From the NCBI GenBank assembly GCA_018398805.1, contig JAGFBZ010002268.1, positions 1,178,001 through 1,242,000 of the forward strand: a DNA stretch of 64,000 nt, read 5' to 3'. Shown here piece by piece: positions 1 to 12,106 of the stretch. The number at the start of each line of letters is the position of its first letter. Within the stretch, counting starts at the first letter, position 1. The stretch comes from Hirundichthys speculiger. Its lineage: Eukaryota; Chordata; Actinopteri; Beloniformes; Exocoetidae. The notes under the pieces were generated by a model. That model saw nothing but the letters and a program-made list of their open reading frames with translations, had not been told where the DNA came from and searched no databases. Both the position numbers and the translations under genes were made by a program.

Positions 1-560
1 AGAAAAAGAATTGACGAAGGCTCCATTATGCTGGGAAAAAGCTATGAAAGCATCTAAAGAGTTTTGATTCCATCCATCCACAGTCAGACAAATTGTGTAT
101 TGCTGGAGGGAGGACATAAATAATATTAAAGTGTATTATTATCCTCCCCAGACTGGTTGACCTATGGAGATCAGTGCCAAAATAAGGCATCTAACAAAAA
201 AAGGAAGGCACCATCAGGGGAATGCTGAACAAAATGGCTGTGAGGTCATAGCATGTCCTCTCTAAAGAGAACATTGGTCCCATTTCCTATTTTTTTTTTT
301 TTTGAAGATCATAAGAGTAAACCAGAAGACTATTTGAGAAAAAAGTGCTGTGGAAACATGAGATCAAAACAACTTTTCGGTTTTGACTGAAACTGTTCAA
401 GGAAAACATGAGCATAAGAACCTCACGCCATCTGTGAAACATGACGGTGGTAGTATCAGCGTTTGGACTTGTTTTAACTCATCTCTGTCAGAAGAGATTG
501 ATATCTTTGATAAAACACACAAAAGACTGCTCTACCAAAGTATTTTAAAAAAAGAGTCAT
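1..560 (+). mobile_element. Degenerate Tc1/mariner transposon remnant, cut by the window edge
   Basis: The segment reads like the middle and 3' half of a Tc1-family transposase gene decayed by frameshifts and stops. Around 400-480 one frame gives TPSVKHDGGSISVWTCF, close to the Tc1 signature TPSVKHGGGSIMVWGCFS that precedes the second catalytic Asp. Around 60-115 a Tc1-like TVRQIVYCW stretch is visible. No intact terminal inverted repeat is present inside the window. A poly(T) run at 291-303 interrupts it. It lies in a morf4l1 intron and cannot encode an active enzyme. Confidence 0.7.
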
Positions 561-897
561 TATAATGTCAATTTACAAACACTATTTCAATTATGTTTAT
601 TATTATTTTTGGTGTTCTGTAGTCAGTGAAAAATATCTTACATGCTCTTTTCTCTTACTGCTGAATCTTTATTTACAACACTTCAAATCTAAAAGTGTCT
701 TTGTTCTTTTAAACAGATTCTTTAAATCTGTTTGTAGGTTGTGTTTGAAAATGTGGAAAAACTTAACTGGCCAGGAAGAAATGCAGAAACTCTTAAAGTG
801 TTCATTATCTTTCATGCATCACAGTTTACTTGAGGAACTTATAAGATGCCTGTTTAGTATCAAAATAATAACTTTAATTCCCTCTTTTGCATTGCAG

Positions 898-923
898 GAA
901 AGTGAAAAAGGCAAAACAGAAGA
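898..923 (+). CDS. morf4l1: morf4l1 micro-exon, basic linker (26 bp)
   Basis: The acceptor reads TTGCATTGCAG and the donor GTAAGTAAG. The exon enters with the last base of a split codon and leaves with the first base of the next, coding KVKKAKQK in between. The lysine-rich linker matches the corresponding human segment (VKTKKNKQK). The A left at its end joins GG of the next exon to give Arg, which supports both junctions. Confidence 0.85.
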
Positions 924-3900
924 GTAAGTAAGATATTTCCACATTATACTCTTGTCACATATTTGTAACAACACTGGAATCAAACAGTAGCATTTAATTT
1001 GATTCAGTTCGGTTTAACAAGACTTTATTAATCATCAAAGGGAAATTATATTGTTGCAGTAAAAGGTTGGTCAATCAATATGAAGTCACTATAAAGAGAC
1101 ATTGTAGAAGGTTATAAGATTTGGACAGGAATGGTCTTTTCTAACAGTATGTACTGCAAGTGGACCTGAAAAACAACCTAACTGAAGACCATCTGTAGTG
1201 ACTGACTGAAGACACTGTATCATCTAGAGCAGCCATTCCCAAACTTCAGAACACCAAGGCCCAATTTGAAATGCGGAAAAATCTCTGTGGCCCACCGAAA
1301 CCTTTAATCACAACTGTAATCAACATACAGGAGTAGGAACCATGTTCTGATATTAATGTGAGGGGTCAACAAATAAGGTGACACTTGTCATATTACTTAA
1401 CACTTAACTGGTTTGTTTTGTTACTTCTTAATGTTTTTAAATCAATGTCGTTAATATTTTACAGTAATTAAAAACATATTTCAAAAAGATCGAGGATTTA
1501 AAACATTTGTTTAATTTTAATGACCTCTCACGGCCCACCTGCAGCACTGCGACAGCCCACCAGGGGGCCACGGCCCACACTTTGGGAATCGCTGATGTAG
1601 AGAATTGCAGTATGTCCATTATTTTTGCAACATAAGGCAGCATTTGTATTTTCTACAGAAGCTCTGAATAGTTCCCAGCACAGAGCCAGCTGACTTTATC
1701 AGTCTGTTCAGTTTCTTTACATCACTGATGCTGCAGAGTATTTGAGTATCTCTGGAGATGTCAAGACCCTGATTTGCAGTGGAAGTCTGAAGTGTACAGA
1801 GTCAAGAGTGATGGTCAGAGCACAGTCCCCTGTTGACCACCTGCTTAGAAACGGCCATTCAGGTCTCACCAATGGTGGTCTGACAGGTGGTCAATAAACA
1901 AGGCAATTGTGGAGGCATCCACCTGTTGTTCCTTGTTCCAGTTTAGTCTCTAGCTGACTCTTCACTGGACTGCAGGAGACAGGCAGGCAGGATGGGGTGC
2001 AGAAGGGGTTTCAGTGTTGTGTGATAGGACTGTATTAAGATCCATGAATGAAGTGCAAGTTGAGACTGTAGAAGTTTAATCATGAAGCTGTGAGTCCAAG
2101 GAGGATATGAGGTCTCACAGCTTGACTTTAAGCTCTTTCTGTGCTCTTCCTCAGGATCTCTCTGTTTCCCTCTTTGCGAGCTCTCTGTCTCATTTTCAGT
2201 AGCTCTCCATGCTGTATAAATCTCCAACATTTGCAGAGATTTTTTTATTTTATGGAAAGGTTGAAAAACTGTTGGAAAGTTGGAAGTGTAGCAGAGAGAG
2301 AGGCATAGTTAGAGAGCCAGAGTGTGTAGCTGGTCAGCAGTTGCCTGCCTATAATGTATACATTCTCAATATTCCTTATTAACACTCCAGTCTCATCAAC
2401 TTTATTGTCAGTGACATGATATTCCCCATGGGGATCGACCGGAGAAATGATTTAAACTTATTTCTTGCTTTTCTTCATTTTATTCCTGTTCTACAACTAC
2501 AATGTTTCCTGTGTAGCTCATTTGGGGTCTCGGTCTGGCTTTTGAAAAGCTCAGTCAGTTGCTCTCACATGGTTACTTATCATAACAGATGTTAATAAGT
2601 TCTGTAAGTACTTCTAGAGTTTCAAGCAGCACAGCGTCCTAACCAGTGTGAACAAAGAAATCTTAAAAATTGATCAAAAAAGTGTTTTCAATGAAATGGC
2701 AGGAGCCGCTGCCAGTGCTGCTGTGTTCTTCTAGTATAAACAGAATTAGGAATGAGCTATAAAATTAGACAATGATTTTTTTTTTCTTCCTCTGGTGATG
2801 TTATACATATCAAAGAGACAATGTACTTGGTGAATTTCAGAAAAAAATGCTCTTAGTGTTTTGTATTACATGTACGTTTATTTAATGTGCTTTAATTGGA
2901 AGGAAAAAAAAACATTAACAGCAGTGAATGATAAGCTGGCAAGTGCTGGAAACTACATAAAAATGTTTTCCCGATCATGCATTAAACCTTATATCTTTCG
3001 TGTTGTTTGTTCTGAGCCTGTTATGAATCTGTGTGGCACAAGGAAAAGCTCGGAACAAATCCCTAATTGCTTTATCAGACTGTTTACTGATCAAAATAAC
3101 TTTCATTGTTTTCCTTCCAATGTGTAAGATGGGATTGTTGTGTTGTTTAGCCCCAGGGCCAGCTGAAGGCACCAGCAGCAGTGAAATGCCCCAGGGACCA
3201 CGAAAGAAGAGGGCACGGGTTGATCCCACCGTGGAAAGTGTAAGTGTCATGTTACTGGAAACTTTGCAGAGCCACGTGACAACATATCTTCTTGATTATA
3301 TAGTTTAAACTGTTCATTTCAGAGAATGTTTTCTGTGTATGAAGCTGGAAAAATTTTACTTTTAACTAGTATATTAATATCATAGTAATAATGTAATATT
3401 ACTAATATTGAACCCTTAACTGCAGATTTAATATGGCTGGTTGGCCAAGACCTCAAATCATTACCATGATAAATCGAAACATTTTACCTTGTTTACGATT
3501 AATGAGGTGATTTATTTAATTTGTTTTATTTTTCTCCCTCCCAGATTCACTGACAAGGTTTTTGCTGTTACAGCTATTACAGCTGGAATATTTTCTAAAT
3601 GAAATGAGTACTTATCTTGATGATTTTAAAATAAGACAATGGAAATGCAGATTAACTACTTATGGTCCATTTAATGAAGACTAAAAAAGATTGAAATAAT
3701 TATGTCAGTTATAGGTCTGAATGTAGGTTTGGAGGTTTATAGGTTTATTTTTCGATTAATTGCCAAGCCCTACAAGTGTGACTCATGCTCTTTTATAAAA
3801 CTACTGACTGACCTTCTACTGAACTGTGAGCAGAATTGAGAAATATCAAGACACCAGAGTAAAAAAAAAAAAAAAAAGCCTTTAAGGTATCCATGTGAAA

Positions 3901-6900
3901 GTACTCCGCAAAACATCTTTGTCCTTTGTCATTTCATCCAGTTCACAGAGTTGTTTGCTATATAAGTGATTCATGCGTGAATGGGATTGATGTTCCTTGT
4001 GGGCAAGAATTGATGGTTTTTAGGACTCTTTTTTTTTTTTTTCTGATCATATGGCACTGGTTGGTTGCAGCAAGTTATCTGTTGTCTAAAAAGGAACCCT
4101 GACTAATATGACTTTTACAGCTGATGGAATTAACATTAAGAGTTAAGTTCTATCAGAATTTAAAGTCCTATGAGCCTTTGCACTCCCGACTTAAAAATGA
4201 TCCAAAGAGACTGTCCCTGTGGTTCAATCCCATGCAAACATAAACTATCAAAAGATTAATATGATTTCCCATGATTAAACATGTAATCACTTAATTGCTC
4301 TAAAATAGTGGTGTCTGTGTGTGTGCCAAGGAGGAGATGTTCACCAACCGAGTGGAGGTGAAAGTGAAGATCCCTGAGGAGCTGAAACCCTGGTTGGTGG
4401 ATGACTGGGACCTCATCACTCGACAGAAACAGGTGAGGTGGGGGTTTCACCTTTGGAAGTCAGAGGGAAGATTCCACAGCAAGAAAAATGTCTACACTAA
4501 TATAGGGAGGACATCCTGCATTTACAGTATACAAGAGATATATCGAAAAAAATCTAACAAACAGCAGTTTTTTACATGGTGATCTGGGATGTTTTTACAG
4601 TGAAAGGTAGTGCTGGGCAATATGACGATACATATCGTGGGGACGATAGAAAAGTGTGTATCGTGCCATTTCTCTTCTATCGTTTCTATCGTTTCTCTAA
4701 CCTAATTTTATCAATTATTACAGCAAATATGTAATTAAATAACCTGCAACGATAAATTTGATAGAATCATATCTACTTCTACAAAGTAGCCTTTTATGTT
4801 TGCACTTTTATTCATGGTTAATGCCTTAAACAGAGTTCTCTTCAACCCTGATGTTTACTTTAGACACTTTATATTGGTTTGCAAACTTTGCACTACAAGG
4901 TTACAGATTTCAGAAAGTTAAAAAATAATTTGTTTATTTTTTATAGCTGAACTTCAGTGCAAAAATGTGTTTTTCATCTCAGAAACTGTTGTGCACTTTA
5001 AAAAAAAAGTGAAAGCTACTGTACGTCTGTACCTACCTGTTTTTGCTGCACTAAAATGTATGTTTGTGACAGTTCAGCTAAATGTCCTTTCCAAATTAAG
5101 TTGAAAAGTAAGCAATTAAATTTTTGTCACATTTCAGAGAATAACTGAAAACATACTTTAATATGGTATATCGTGATATATATCGTTATTCTTGCCATGT
5201 TTGAAAAGTCTGTAGACTGTAAAACAATGGCCGAACTTCAAAACCAGTTGAGAAGATACCAAACAAAAACAAATCTCCATCAGGATCTGGTTTTACCATA
5301 AAAACTGTAGAGGAAAGAGGTATATGATTAAGAGGAATATACAGGATGCTTGAGCTTTACAATGTTGCTGTGACAGTAAATGTCACCTAATAATAACCTT
5401 CAAAGTCTTTATTTTGATAAAGAATTTCTTTTGTTGCTCCCAGCTATTTCATCTACCAGCCAAGAAGAATGTGGAGATGGTCTTAGAGGACTATTCAAAC
5501 TACAAGAAATCAAAAGGAAACTCTGACAACAAGTAAGAAAAAGTCTGCTGATGCTTTCTTAATGTCAAAGCAGTATTCTGTCATAAAAATGTTTAGCTTT
5601 ACTTCATGCTCATCTCATGTGACAAAATGTCCACTTTAATGGCCTCAGCTTCATTTTTGAGCAGGAATTAATTCTGGAGTAGGTGATGCCTGAACATTTA
5701 GCAAGATTGTTTTGTCCAAGTGGCAAGTCATCAAACCACCTGAACCAAACGCAATATGTGAAAAGATAAAAGGACAATTAGAAGGCCGACAGAAACATGG
5801 CTGCCGTGGCATGGCTCTTCAGTCCCCTTCTGTTGCCTCAGTTGTCACCACTGTAGACGTTTAACTTCGTGCAGCATGCAATCTTTTTTTAAGTGCAGGT
5901 GTCTATAATACAGAATTTCTTTTTCAACCCATGCTAGTCTGTTGGCTCATTCTCTGCCATTGAGCTCGTTCACTGAGCTCATATCACTTGCTGGCGTTAC
6001 TGCTGAACAGCTAAAGGCAGCTCTGCCTCAACCTGCTCCAACACTGGTGATGTGCACCGAACATGCATGAGATGAGTGCCCATAACTGCCATGGAAACAG
6101 GGAGGAAGTCCATTTGATTGACAGACAGATTAATAAATTTCTGTTTTCACTATTTTAGAGTGTGTTTACAGCTAATTATGTTTTAATTTTTTTTGATCAT
6201 CATCTTCTTGACATCCTGTTGTTTTTTATCAATTTAATTTTCAACATATTATTCCTTAATAAGTTATATCTAAATTAATGTTATAGTCTTGTTTTTATTG
6301 CAGTCATAAAAAGCATTTTTAAAATATGTGGGAAACTGACTGGACTATTTTCCTGGCCTGAATGCATATATTTGGGTGTATGAAGTGGCTGCCAACTCAA
6401 AAACCCCAACATAACACCATGTTGTCACTTTCCCTGGGGTGGCCTAGGTCTGACATTTTTGTCCTTTAAAATGTTTCCCTTAAATTTTTAATTTATTTTT
6501 TCTTCACGTGGCAGTCAGCAGAGGTTATGACTTTAAATGGGTCAGATTTTCACCATCATTATTATCATTTTCATAGTTTATCGCTCATTTTAAGCTGCAA
6601 ACTCCATTTCCTTTTTGTGCTACATCACAGTCTAACAAAAATGGAACAAAATGAAGCCCGTCAGTGATGGTTCACGTTGCAACTGTGTCAGTTTTTAAGA
6701 TCTATTGAACTGATCCTTTGCTCACTTAGAGAGTTTGCAGTAAATGAAGTGGTGGCGGGGATTCGAGAGTACTTCAACGTCATGCTGGGTACTCAGCTGC
6801 TTTACAAATTTGAGAGGCCGCAGTATGCCGAGATCCTGGCTGAACACCCCGACATGCCAATGTCCCAGGTGTACGGAGCTCCGCACCTGCTCCGTCTGTT

Positions 6901-9801
6901 TGGTAGGTGCTTCTGAAAAACACTGATGCACATTCTCAAACATATTAACAGTCTAATTAATTTCATCCTTTTTTTTAATGGCTTATTTTTTGTCATTAAA
7001 ACAACTGAGCAGAAAACTTGACTGCTGTGAAGCCCAGCAGAAGCGTTGCCGTTAACAAAACAACACTGAAAAAACTCATCTTACGTCCTTTGTAGCATAG
7101 CGTATCAAAGTACGAGTCATATCTAGTGACATCAAGTGCAGTCGGTTGAATACTTGAGTTGACATTCAAAGTTTGTCTCATGAAGCTGTGGAAGACACTT
7201 CCAACTACTTGGCCCAATGTTAAATGAACTTTCTCTAAAAAAAAAAAAAAGTATTTGAAGGTAGGAGCACAAACATAATCTTTGAGCAAGTTACTGGTTT
7301 TGTTGTGCATGTGGACAACTTTGCTCTTTCTTTCTGTGTAGAAGCAGTTATTGTTAAGTTAGAGTATATTTTTCTCTTAAACTTAGCATTTGGGTAAGAT
7401 TATTGGTAGCTGCATTCTGCTTTGAAAAACAATGATCCTCGTTTACTAATGACTCGGGTGGCTGAGTCGTGAATCTGTTTCCTCAGCTACGCAAACAGTT
7501 AATGATATGGCTCAATAACATAACAGTCAAAGCGTAAATAAAGTAGATGGTGAAGGAACAGTTAAATGAAAATGAACCTGAACTCTCTAAAAACATGACT
7601 ATGAATGCTTTATTGAGATTTCCCAAACAATTAAGGAGATAAACCTTTCTGTAATATAATACTGGTTCATCTTACAACAATTTGCACTGGTGCTCTGGAT
7701 AGAAAAACTTACTTGACATTAAACTGACTCTTCCACTTATAAATAGACACATAATTACTGCTCTTTATCATTTGTCACCAGACAGAGCCATATGGCAACT
7801 TTGGACTTATGTAAAACGTACAGTTTCAATTGTTTACTTGAAGCCCTTCTGCGTGACAATGTTTGATTTAAAAGAATTGAAGTGTAGTTATTCATACTCC
7901 TGATTTGTCATGATTTCTTTGCTGCAGTTTCTTTCTTCAGGTACACATTTAGTTATGTCATCAAGCTGTTCAAAACTTTGCTAAGTACACACACAAAAGA
8001 AAACATGTTTGACTCTTCATAAGGTCACTTGAACAAAGGTATGTAAAGAGCTTGCCGGTTTGAAAGTTTGTAAGTCCTACACTCCTTCACTTGAAAATTG
8101 TACACGGGACTCCCAAACTGTTCAGTGTATATGCACACACACAGCATATGAGATAAGAAAACATTTTGGCCATCTCAGTGGAGGTTGCAGGTGGGATCAA
8201 TGGTGCAGTCTTTGGGCTCTCATATGACTCCAAACCAGTCAAATGCTCCATCTTCTCCAAATAACAGTCAATAATGATGATGTAATCAAATGCAGCATTA
8301 TATACTCGATACAAATTTGATATCTTCAACTCTAATGAAGTAATTCAGTGACATCCAGTAGTACGCAGCTAAAAGTACTTCAGTGTTTTAATTTTACCAA
8401 GTTAAACAAATATAAATTGGGATATATTGTATGTTGTAGAGGTGAACTACTCACTGTTTCTTGTGAATATTTGTATCTGTTAGGAAGGAATTTTAATGTA
8501 TGACGAAGCCCTGGTTTTTGTTTTTTATATATTGTTTTTTGCATTTACACATATATTGCAAAATCAAGATACTGAATATTTTGTCCAAATCAAACAAATA
8601 ACTGAAATACTAAAACAGAATCTTTAGTGATTATGGTAGTATTTTCAGGATGTTTGAATTTAATCAGCTGAAAACTTTGGTTGCAGTAAGTTTTTTTTTT
8701 CCCTTTTATTTTGACATTTGGCATTAACAATAGTCAAAAAAAAAAATCTTCAGCAGCCTCTGGTCTTCTTCTGTACTAATCTTCATATACGTTGTCATAT
8801 ATCCACAGTTCGCATTGGAGCTATGCTGGCCTACACTTTACTGGATGAGAAGAGTCTGGCTTTGCTCCTCAGTTACCTCCAAGATTTTCTCAAGTAAGCT
8901 ATAACGCCCAGGACCACCAGAGACTCCATGACATGTTTGGACAATTCTCAAATGTATCATTCCATCCACTTTCACGTTAGTGCAGCCAGGCTTGTCGCAA
9001 ATACTTAAAACTCAAGCCAAAATCGATTTTCTGCTCTGGAAAATATTTTTGCTCACACTGACTGTGCACTTTGTAGGACATTGTGACAAATGGAGCTTGT
9101 GTTTGAGTGATTCAAATTGAAAAGACTTTCGTAGATTATTTATGTAAGATTTTTGATTATTTTTAAAAGATTGTGTAAAATCTAAATGAAAAAAACATAA
9201 AATACATCTGGATATCGCTGCAGACACTGATGTCACCTCTCATTTAGCTGAATGAATACATGATAGAATAGACTATGAGGTTATGTTTTGCACAGTAGAA
9301 GTGCTCTTCTTCTTTAGCACTTTGATCAAGATTTATTATTTTTTATTTTCAATCAATTTTTGTGGTAAAAAAAAACAAGAACTGTCTTAGTGGGTTACTT
9401 TGTACAAACCCTGTTATCTTGGATACAGAATATCCCATAAAGATCTTGTCTTCTTCAGGTCACTTTTGGCTTGATCTCATATTTATTAAGACAGTCCCAA
9501 GTACCTCATGCTTATCAAGACAAATCTTTACATTCAGCTGAACAACATTTTATTGAGAGTCTATTTGGACGGGTAGACACCAGCCACTGGTTCTTTTTTC
9601 TTTGATTAGAAAGCTGAATGTGACAACTGCTACATCACTACCTTTGCTGAACTGTCAGCAACAACCTTTGTCTTTCTTCCACTGTAACAATAAGTTCTGT
9701 GTTATTTTTTCTCCAGGTACCTGGTAAAGAATTCAGCCACCCTCTTCAGTGCCAGTGACTACGAAGTCGCACCCCCAGAGTATCACCGCAAAGCTGTATG
9801 A
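898..9801 (+). CDS. morf4l1: morf4l1 (MRG15), 3' seven coding exons: MRG-domain chromatin protein
   Basis: MORF4L1/MRG15 is a nuclear chromatin adaptor of the NuA4/TIP60 acetyltransferase and SIN3-HDAC complexes. Its N-terminal chromodomain reads methylated H3K36, and its C-terminal MRG domain docks partner proteins. Seven exons are seen: 898-923, 3157-3239, 4331-4432, 5444-5532, 6730-6902, 8809-8893 and 9717-9801. All have AG/GT borders and matching phases, giving one uninterrupted reading frame. It begins in a basic KKAKQK linker, passes a [10 protein letters not shown] nuclear-localisation-like segment, then runs through the MRG domain ([42 protein letters not shown]) to the expected family C-terminus PPEYHRKAV and TGA. 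The initiator and chromodomain exons must lie left of base 1. Identity rests on near-identity to the vertebrate family over the whole MRG domain. No defect is seen. Confidence 0.97.
1230..1594. mobile_element. Short non-autonomous hAT element in morf4l1 intron
   Basis: Terminal inverted repeats CAGCCATTCCCAAA and TTTGGGAATCGCTG bound a 365 bp element. The flanking 8-mers ATCTAGAG (1222-1229) and ATGTAGAG (1595-1602) match at 7 of 8 positions, the hAT target duplication size. A related piece lies inverted at 57351-57549. The right half carries CCACCAGGGGGC at 1557-1568, identical to the core of the CTCF consensus. Confidence 0.8.
1603..3156. other. morf4l1 intron sequence, no recognised feature
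   Basis: AT-rich intron between the 26 bp exon and the exon at 3157. Open frames here are short and without family similarity. I see no conserved motif or clear repeat. Confidence 0.6.
3157..3239 (+). CDS. morf4l1: morf4l1 exon, linker with nuclear-localisation-like basic cluster
   Basis: The acceptor is TTTAGCCCCAG and the donor GTAAGTG. The exon codes [14 protein letters not shown] followed by [13 protein letters not shown]. The basic RKKRAR cluster is the presumed nuclear localisation signal between the chromodomain and the MRG domain. It ends in phase 0. Confidence 0.95.
4331..4432 (+). CDS. morf4l1: morf4l1 exon, start of MRG domain
   Basis: Exactly 34 codons (phase 0 at both ends) between acceptor TGTGCCAAG and donor GTGAGG. 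It codes the first MRG-domain helix region, [20 protein letters not shown] and then TRQKQ, almost invariant in vertebrate MRG15. Confidence 0.97.
4608..5196. mobile_element. Degenerate hAT-like element in morf4l1 intron
   Basis: The left end TAGTGCTGGGCAATATGACG resembles hAT ends of the TAGxGCTGGGCAAT type. Near the right end, ATATCGTGATATATATCG mirrors the left ATCG-rich palindromes. No target duplication is recognisable and there is no coding potential. A related end occurs inverted near 50578. Confidence 0.5.
5444..5532 (+). CDS. morf4l1: morf4l1 exon, MRG domain
   Basis: Acceptor TTGCTCCCAG, donor GTAAGAA. It codes 29 codons plus two bases ([20 protein letters not shown] and on to GNSDN). 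The split Lys codon is completed by the first base of the exon at 6730. Confidence 0.97.
5533..6729. other. morf4l1 intron, no recognised feature
   Basis: Low-complexity AT-rich intron. No exon-like frame with splice sites, repeat or RNA gene was recognised. Confidence 0.6.
6730..6902 (+). CDS. morf4l1: morf4l1 exon, core of MRG domain
   Basis: Acceptor CTCACTTAG, donor GTAGGT. The exon supplies the last base of a Lys codon, 57 whole codons and the first base of a Val codon. The protein includes [20 protein letters not shown] and [12 protein letters not shown], the hydrophobic partner-binding core. This is the largest exon of the gene in the window. Confidence 0.98.
6903..8808. other. Largest morf4l1 intron inside the MRG domain, no recognised feature
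   Basis: About 1.9 kb of AT-rich sequence with short poly(A) and poly(T) runs. The open frames are chance frames. No mobile-element end was recognised. Confidence 0.6.
8809..8893 (+). CDS. morf4l1: morf4l1 exon, MRG domain
   Basis: Acceptor ATATCCACAG, donor GTAAGCT. It codes the end of a split Val codon, then [20 protein letters not shown] and SYLQDFL, and the first two bases of a Lys codon. The phases fit both neighbours. Confidence 0.97.
9717..9801 (+). CDS. morf4l1: morf4l1 terminal coding exon with stop
   Basis: Acceptor TTTTTTCTCCAG. The exon completes the split Lys codon, then codes [20 protein letters not shown] and EYHRKAV, ending in TGA at 9799-9801. The C-terminus is the expected family terminus, so the protein is not truncated. 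Confidence 0.98.
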
Positions 9802-9963
9802 GAGCTTTCTGCAGCGTAAGACTCGGAGTGAGACATCACCACCGTGTCGAGTCACAACCATTACTAACCTTTGAAGTACAGACTTCAAGAAACTTTATCA
9901 CTTGAACTGAAATGCTCCCTTCACAAAGCTCCCAGTTCGTTGTCACAGTTATAGGACAACAAC

Positions 9964-9969
9964 AATAAA
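9964..9969 (+). promoter_or_regulatory. morf4l1: morf4l1 polyadenylation signal AATAAA
   Basis: A canonical AATAAA lies 163 bases after the stop, followed by a T-rich downstream stretch at 9970-10010. This suggests a short 3' UTR ending near 9985. A longer alternative 3' UTR using AT-rich sequence up to about 10650 cannot be excluded. Confidence 0.75.
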
Positions 9970-10739
9970 GACTTTTTTCAGGTAATTTTCCTTTTCCCCC
10001 CTTCCTTTTCATTTTAATATTTCCATTTTTTTAAGACACAGGAAAGATTTTTTGTCATCTACACAAGCAGCCCTTTTTGTGTATTCTAGCTAAAATATAT
10101 ATTACTCTTGCATGTGTGTATTTATTAGTGTTTCTTCTGCAACATGAGGTGCAATTTAATGCTGAATCATATCGTCGACCATTGACGTGCATTTGTATCT
10201 TGTGTATTTGTATCAATTTGTAAAAAGGATGTTTCTACACAATATCTGTATTGTTTTCTGTGTTGTTTTTTGTTGTCATTGTTGTTTTTGGTATTGACAT
10301 CTTGTAAATGATTTAGTGTTCTAATTGTTCTTTCAAGATGCATTTTTAAAGAACAGATGTAAGACAGACAGCTACTTCCAGCTGTTCTGGAGTCATCAGA
10401 CATCAAAGATGGATTCTTCAAAATTTGGTTTTGTATTCATGGGACAACCCCCAGTGAGCAAAGAAATGAACTTTTCATGCATATGTGAGTTCATAAAAAA
10501 TATATAATTTGTGCCATGTGAAGATGTCACTGATTTAAATTGCATTATTTATGTCATACATTTTTAAAATGCCTTCAACTGTAGACTGTGCCAGCACACA
10601 ACAAGCCACATAAATACTGCACATATCCCAAGATCAATATTAATAAATGATTATGAATGAAATATCAATATATATACAGCAAAAGAAGTCTGATTCATAG
10701 TTTATGAATCAGCTTACAGCTAGAGACAAGAAGCAAACA

Positions 10740-10835
10740 CACAACAACTATCCACTTTCTATACCTCCCATATCCTGTTCAGGTCGCCAGGGGACCAGGA
10801 GGTGGGACCCACACTAAAGCCCATCACAGCTACGA
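10740..10835 (-). repeat. Fragment resembling the body of a teleost tRNA-derived SINE
   Basis: On the minus strand a phrase like TGGCGACCTGAACAGGATAT followed by a short tail is seen. It resembles the terminal part of common fish tRNA-SINEs of the DANA/HE1 type. It is short and lacks A and B boxes, so the assignment is tentative. Confidence 0.35.
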
Positions 10836-11426
10836 TAAAACAAAAACAGTTCATTTAGTTAAACCACAATTACCAGAATAAATTGTCCTTGATTTAATTT
10901 GAAGACATTTTGCAGGTTAGTAAATTATGTCTCCAGACTACCTAGTAATATCTTGAATAACATGAAGCATAAGGGTTAACGACATGCAGTAAAGTGTTAC
11001 TAATGCAAGACTGGATTGCTGCTAGCTGTCATGGAGGTTTTGTTTTATTTTTCACATCAAGCAAAACATATGTCTGGAGCTCTTCTTAACTAGTGAAATC
11101 TCTTAAATTCATGATTTTACTTTTATGCTTTCTTCCTTTTGTATACAGATCACTGTATAGGCATAGATTTTCACATCAGATTCATCATATATATATATTT
11201 TATATATTCATCACTTTTCTGATTTCGCCGATGATGGTATATGATCCCATGGTAAAGAATCTACATGCCCACTTTGTGTGTGTCATCAGAAAGCACTCCT
11301 TAACAACCTATGGGCTATAAAGTTGGACTTAGTTGTTCCACATGCATCAACTCTGACTCTGTGATCCTCCACTTCAGAAAGACGGAACAGCAACGGTCTC
11401 TCTGGCATGATCTCCGTGGAAACGCT

Positions 11427-11440
11427 GTTGCCATGGAAAC
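11427..11440. promoter_or_regulatory. RFX-type X-box-like motif
   Basis: GTTGCCATGGAAAC is close to the palindromic RFX X-box consensus (GTNRCC, short spacer, RGYAAC). A second GTGGAAAC half-motif lies just before it at 11416-11423. It sits in a slightly GC-richer island between two genes. The match is by eye and could be chance. Confidence 0.3.
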
Positions 11441-12106
11441 ATAGACCAAGGAAGAAAAACGTTGAAAAATCACGTAACATGCAGTTAAATATTTCCTCCA
11501 AGTAAAGAATAGCACACAAGAGATAAGAGACAACTAAAGGCAACGGTAAACATGAAAATACACAGGTTCGATAGTAAATTAGCAATACATGTTGTACTTA
11601 TAGGATTTCTATCGACGGTCTCTTGGTAGCATGTTTATAGCTGTCTTATATTTGTTTTGCGAGCATATTGATTGCATGATATGGATCCATAGCAAAGTGC
11701 AAATTACTTTCGGGTTCACTGATTGATTTCCTTGGAATTGAGTGACCAGAGCGACCCCAAAGGGGCAGCGTTTCCCCTTCTTCTGATTCCCCCGCAGCCG
11801 TATAGGCTCCTGTCTAATAAAATAAAATAAAACTTTTTTGTAGATTTGTATCTTGATTACAGTAATATATTGATCACAGTAAAAAAAAAAAAAATTAATA
11901 CGACTTCAATATCTTGAATTAAATATCTAGAAGTAAATAAACTAAAGTACGATTTGAGGAATATTAAGCACGAAGTCATTGGGTCCTGTTCCTCTGATTT
12001 TCTGCTGGATATTTTATATTAAAATGGTCAATTGAAAAAGGCATACATTCATTTTAATTAAAAAAAAAAAAAAAAAAAATCTGTGATCAGTATTGATCAT
12101 AGAACC

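Larger units (their letters stand above)
9986..12100. other. Intergenic spacer after morf4l1
   Basis: Contains an AT-rich stretch, a weak SINE-like fragment (about 10740-10835) and a GC-richer island at 11330-11460. No coding exon was recognised on either strand. Confidence 0.5.

Noticed and set aside
565..927. 120-codon frame overlapping the first morf4l1 exon
   Set aside because: It crosses the intron and uses the wrong frame for the exon at 898. Composition is low-complexity, AT-driven.
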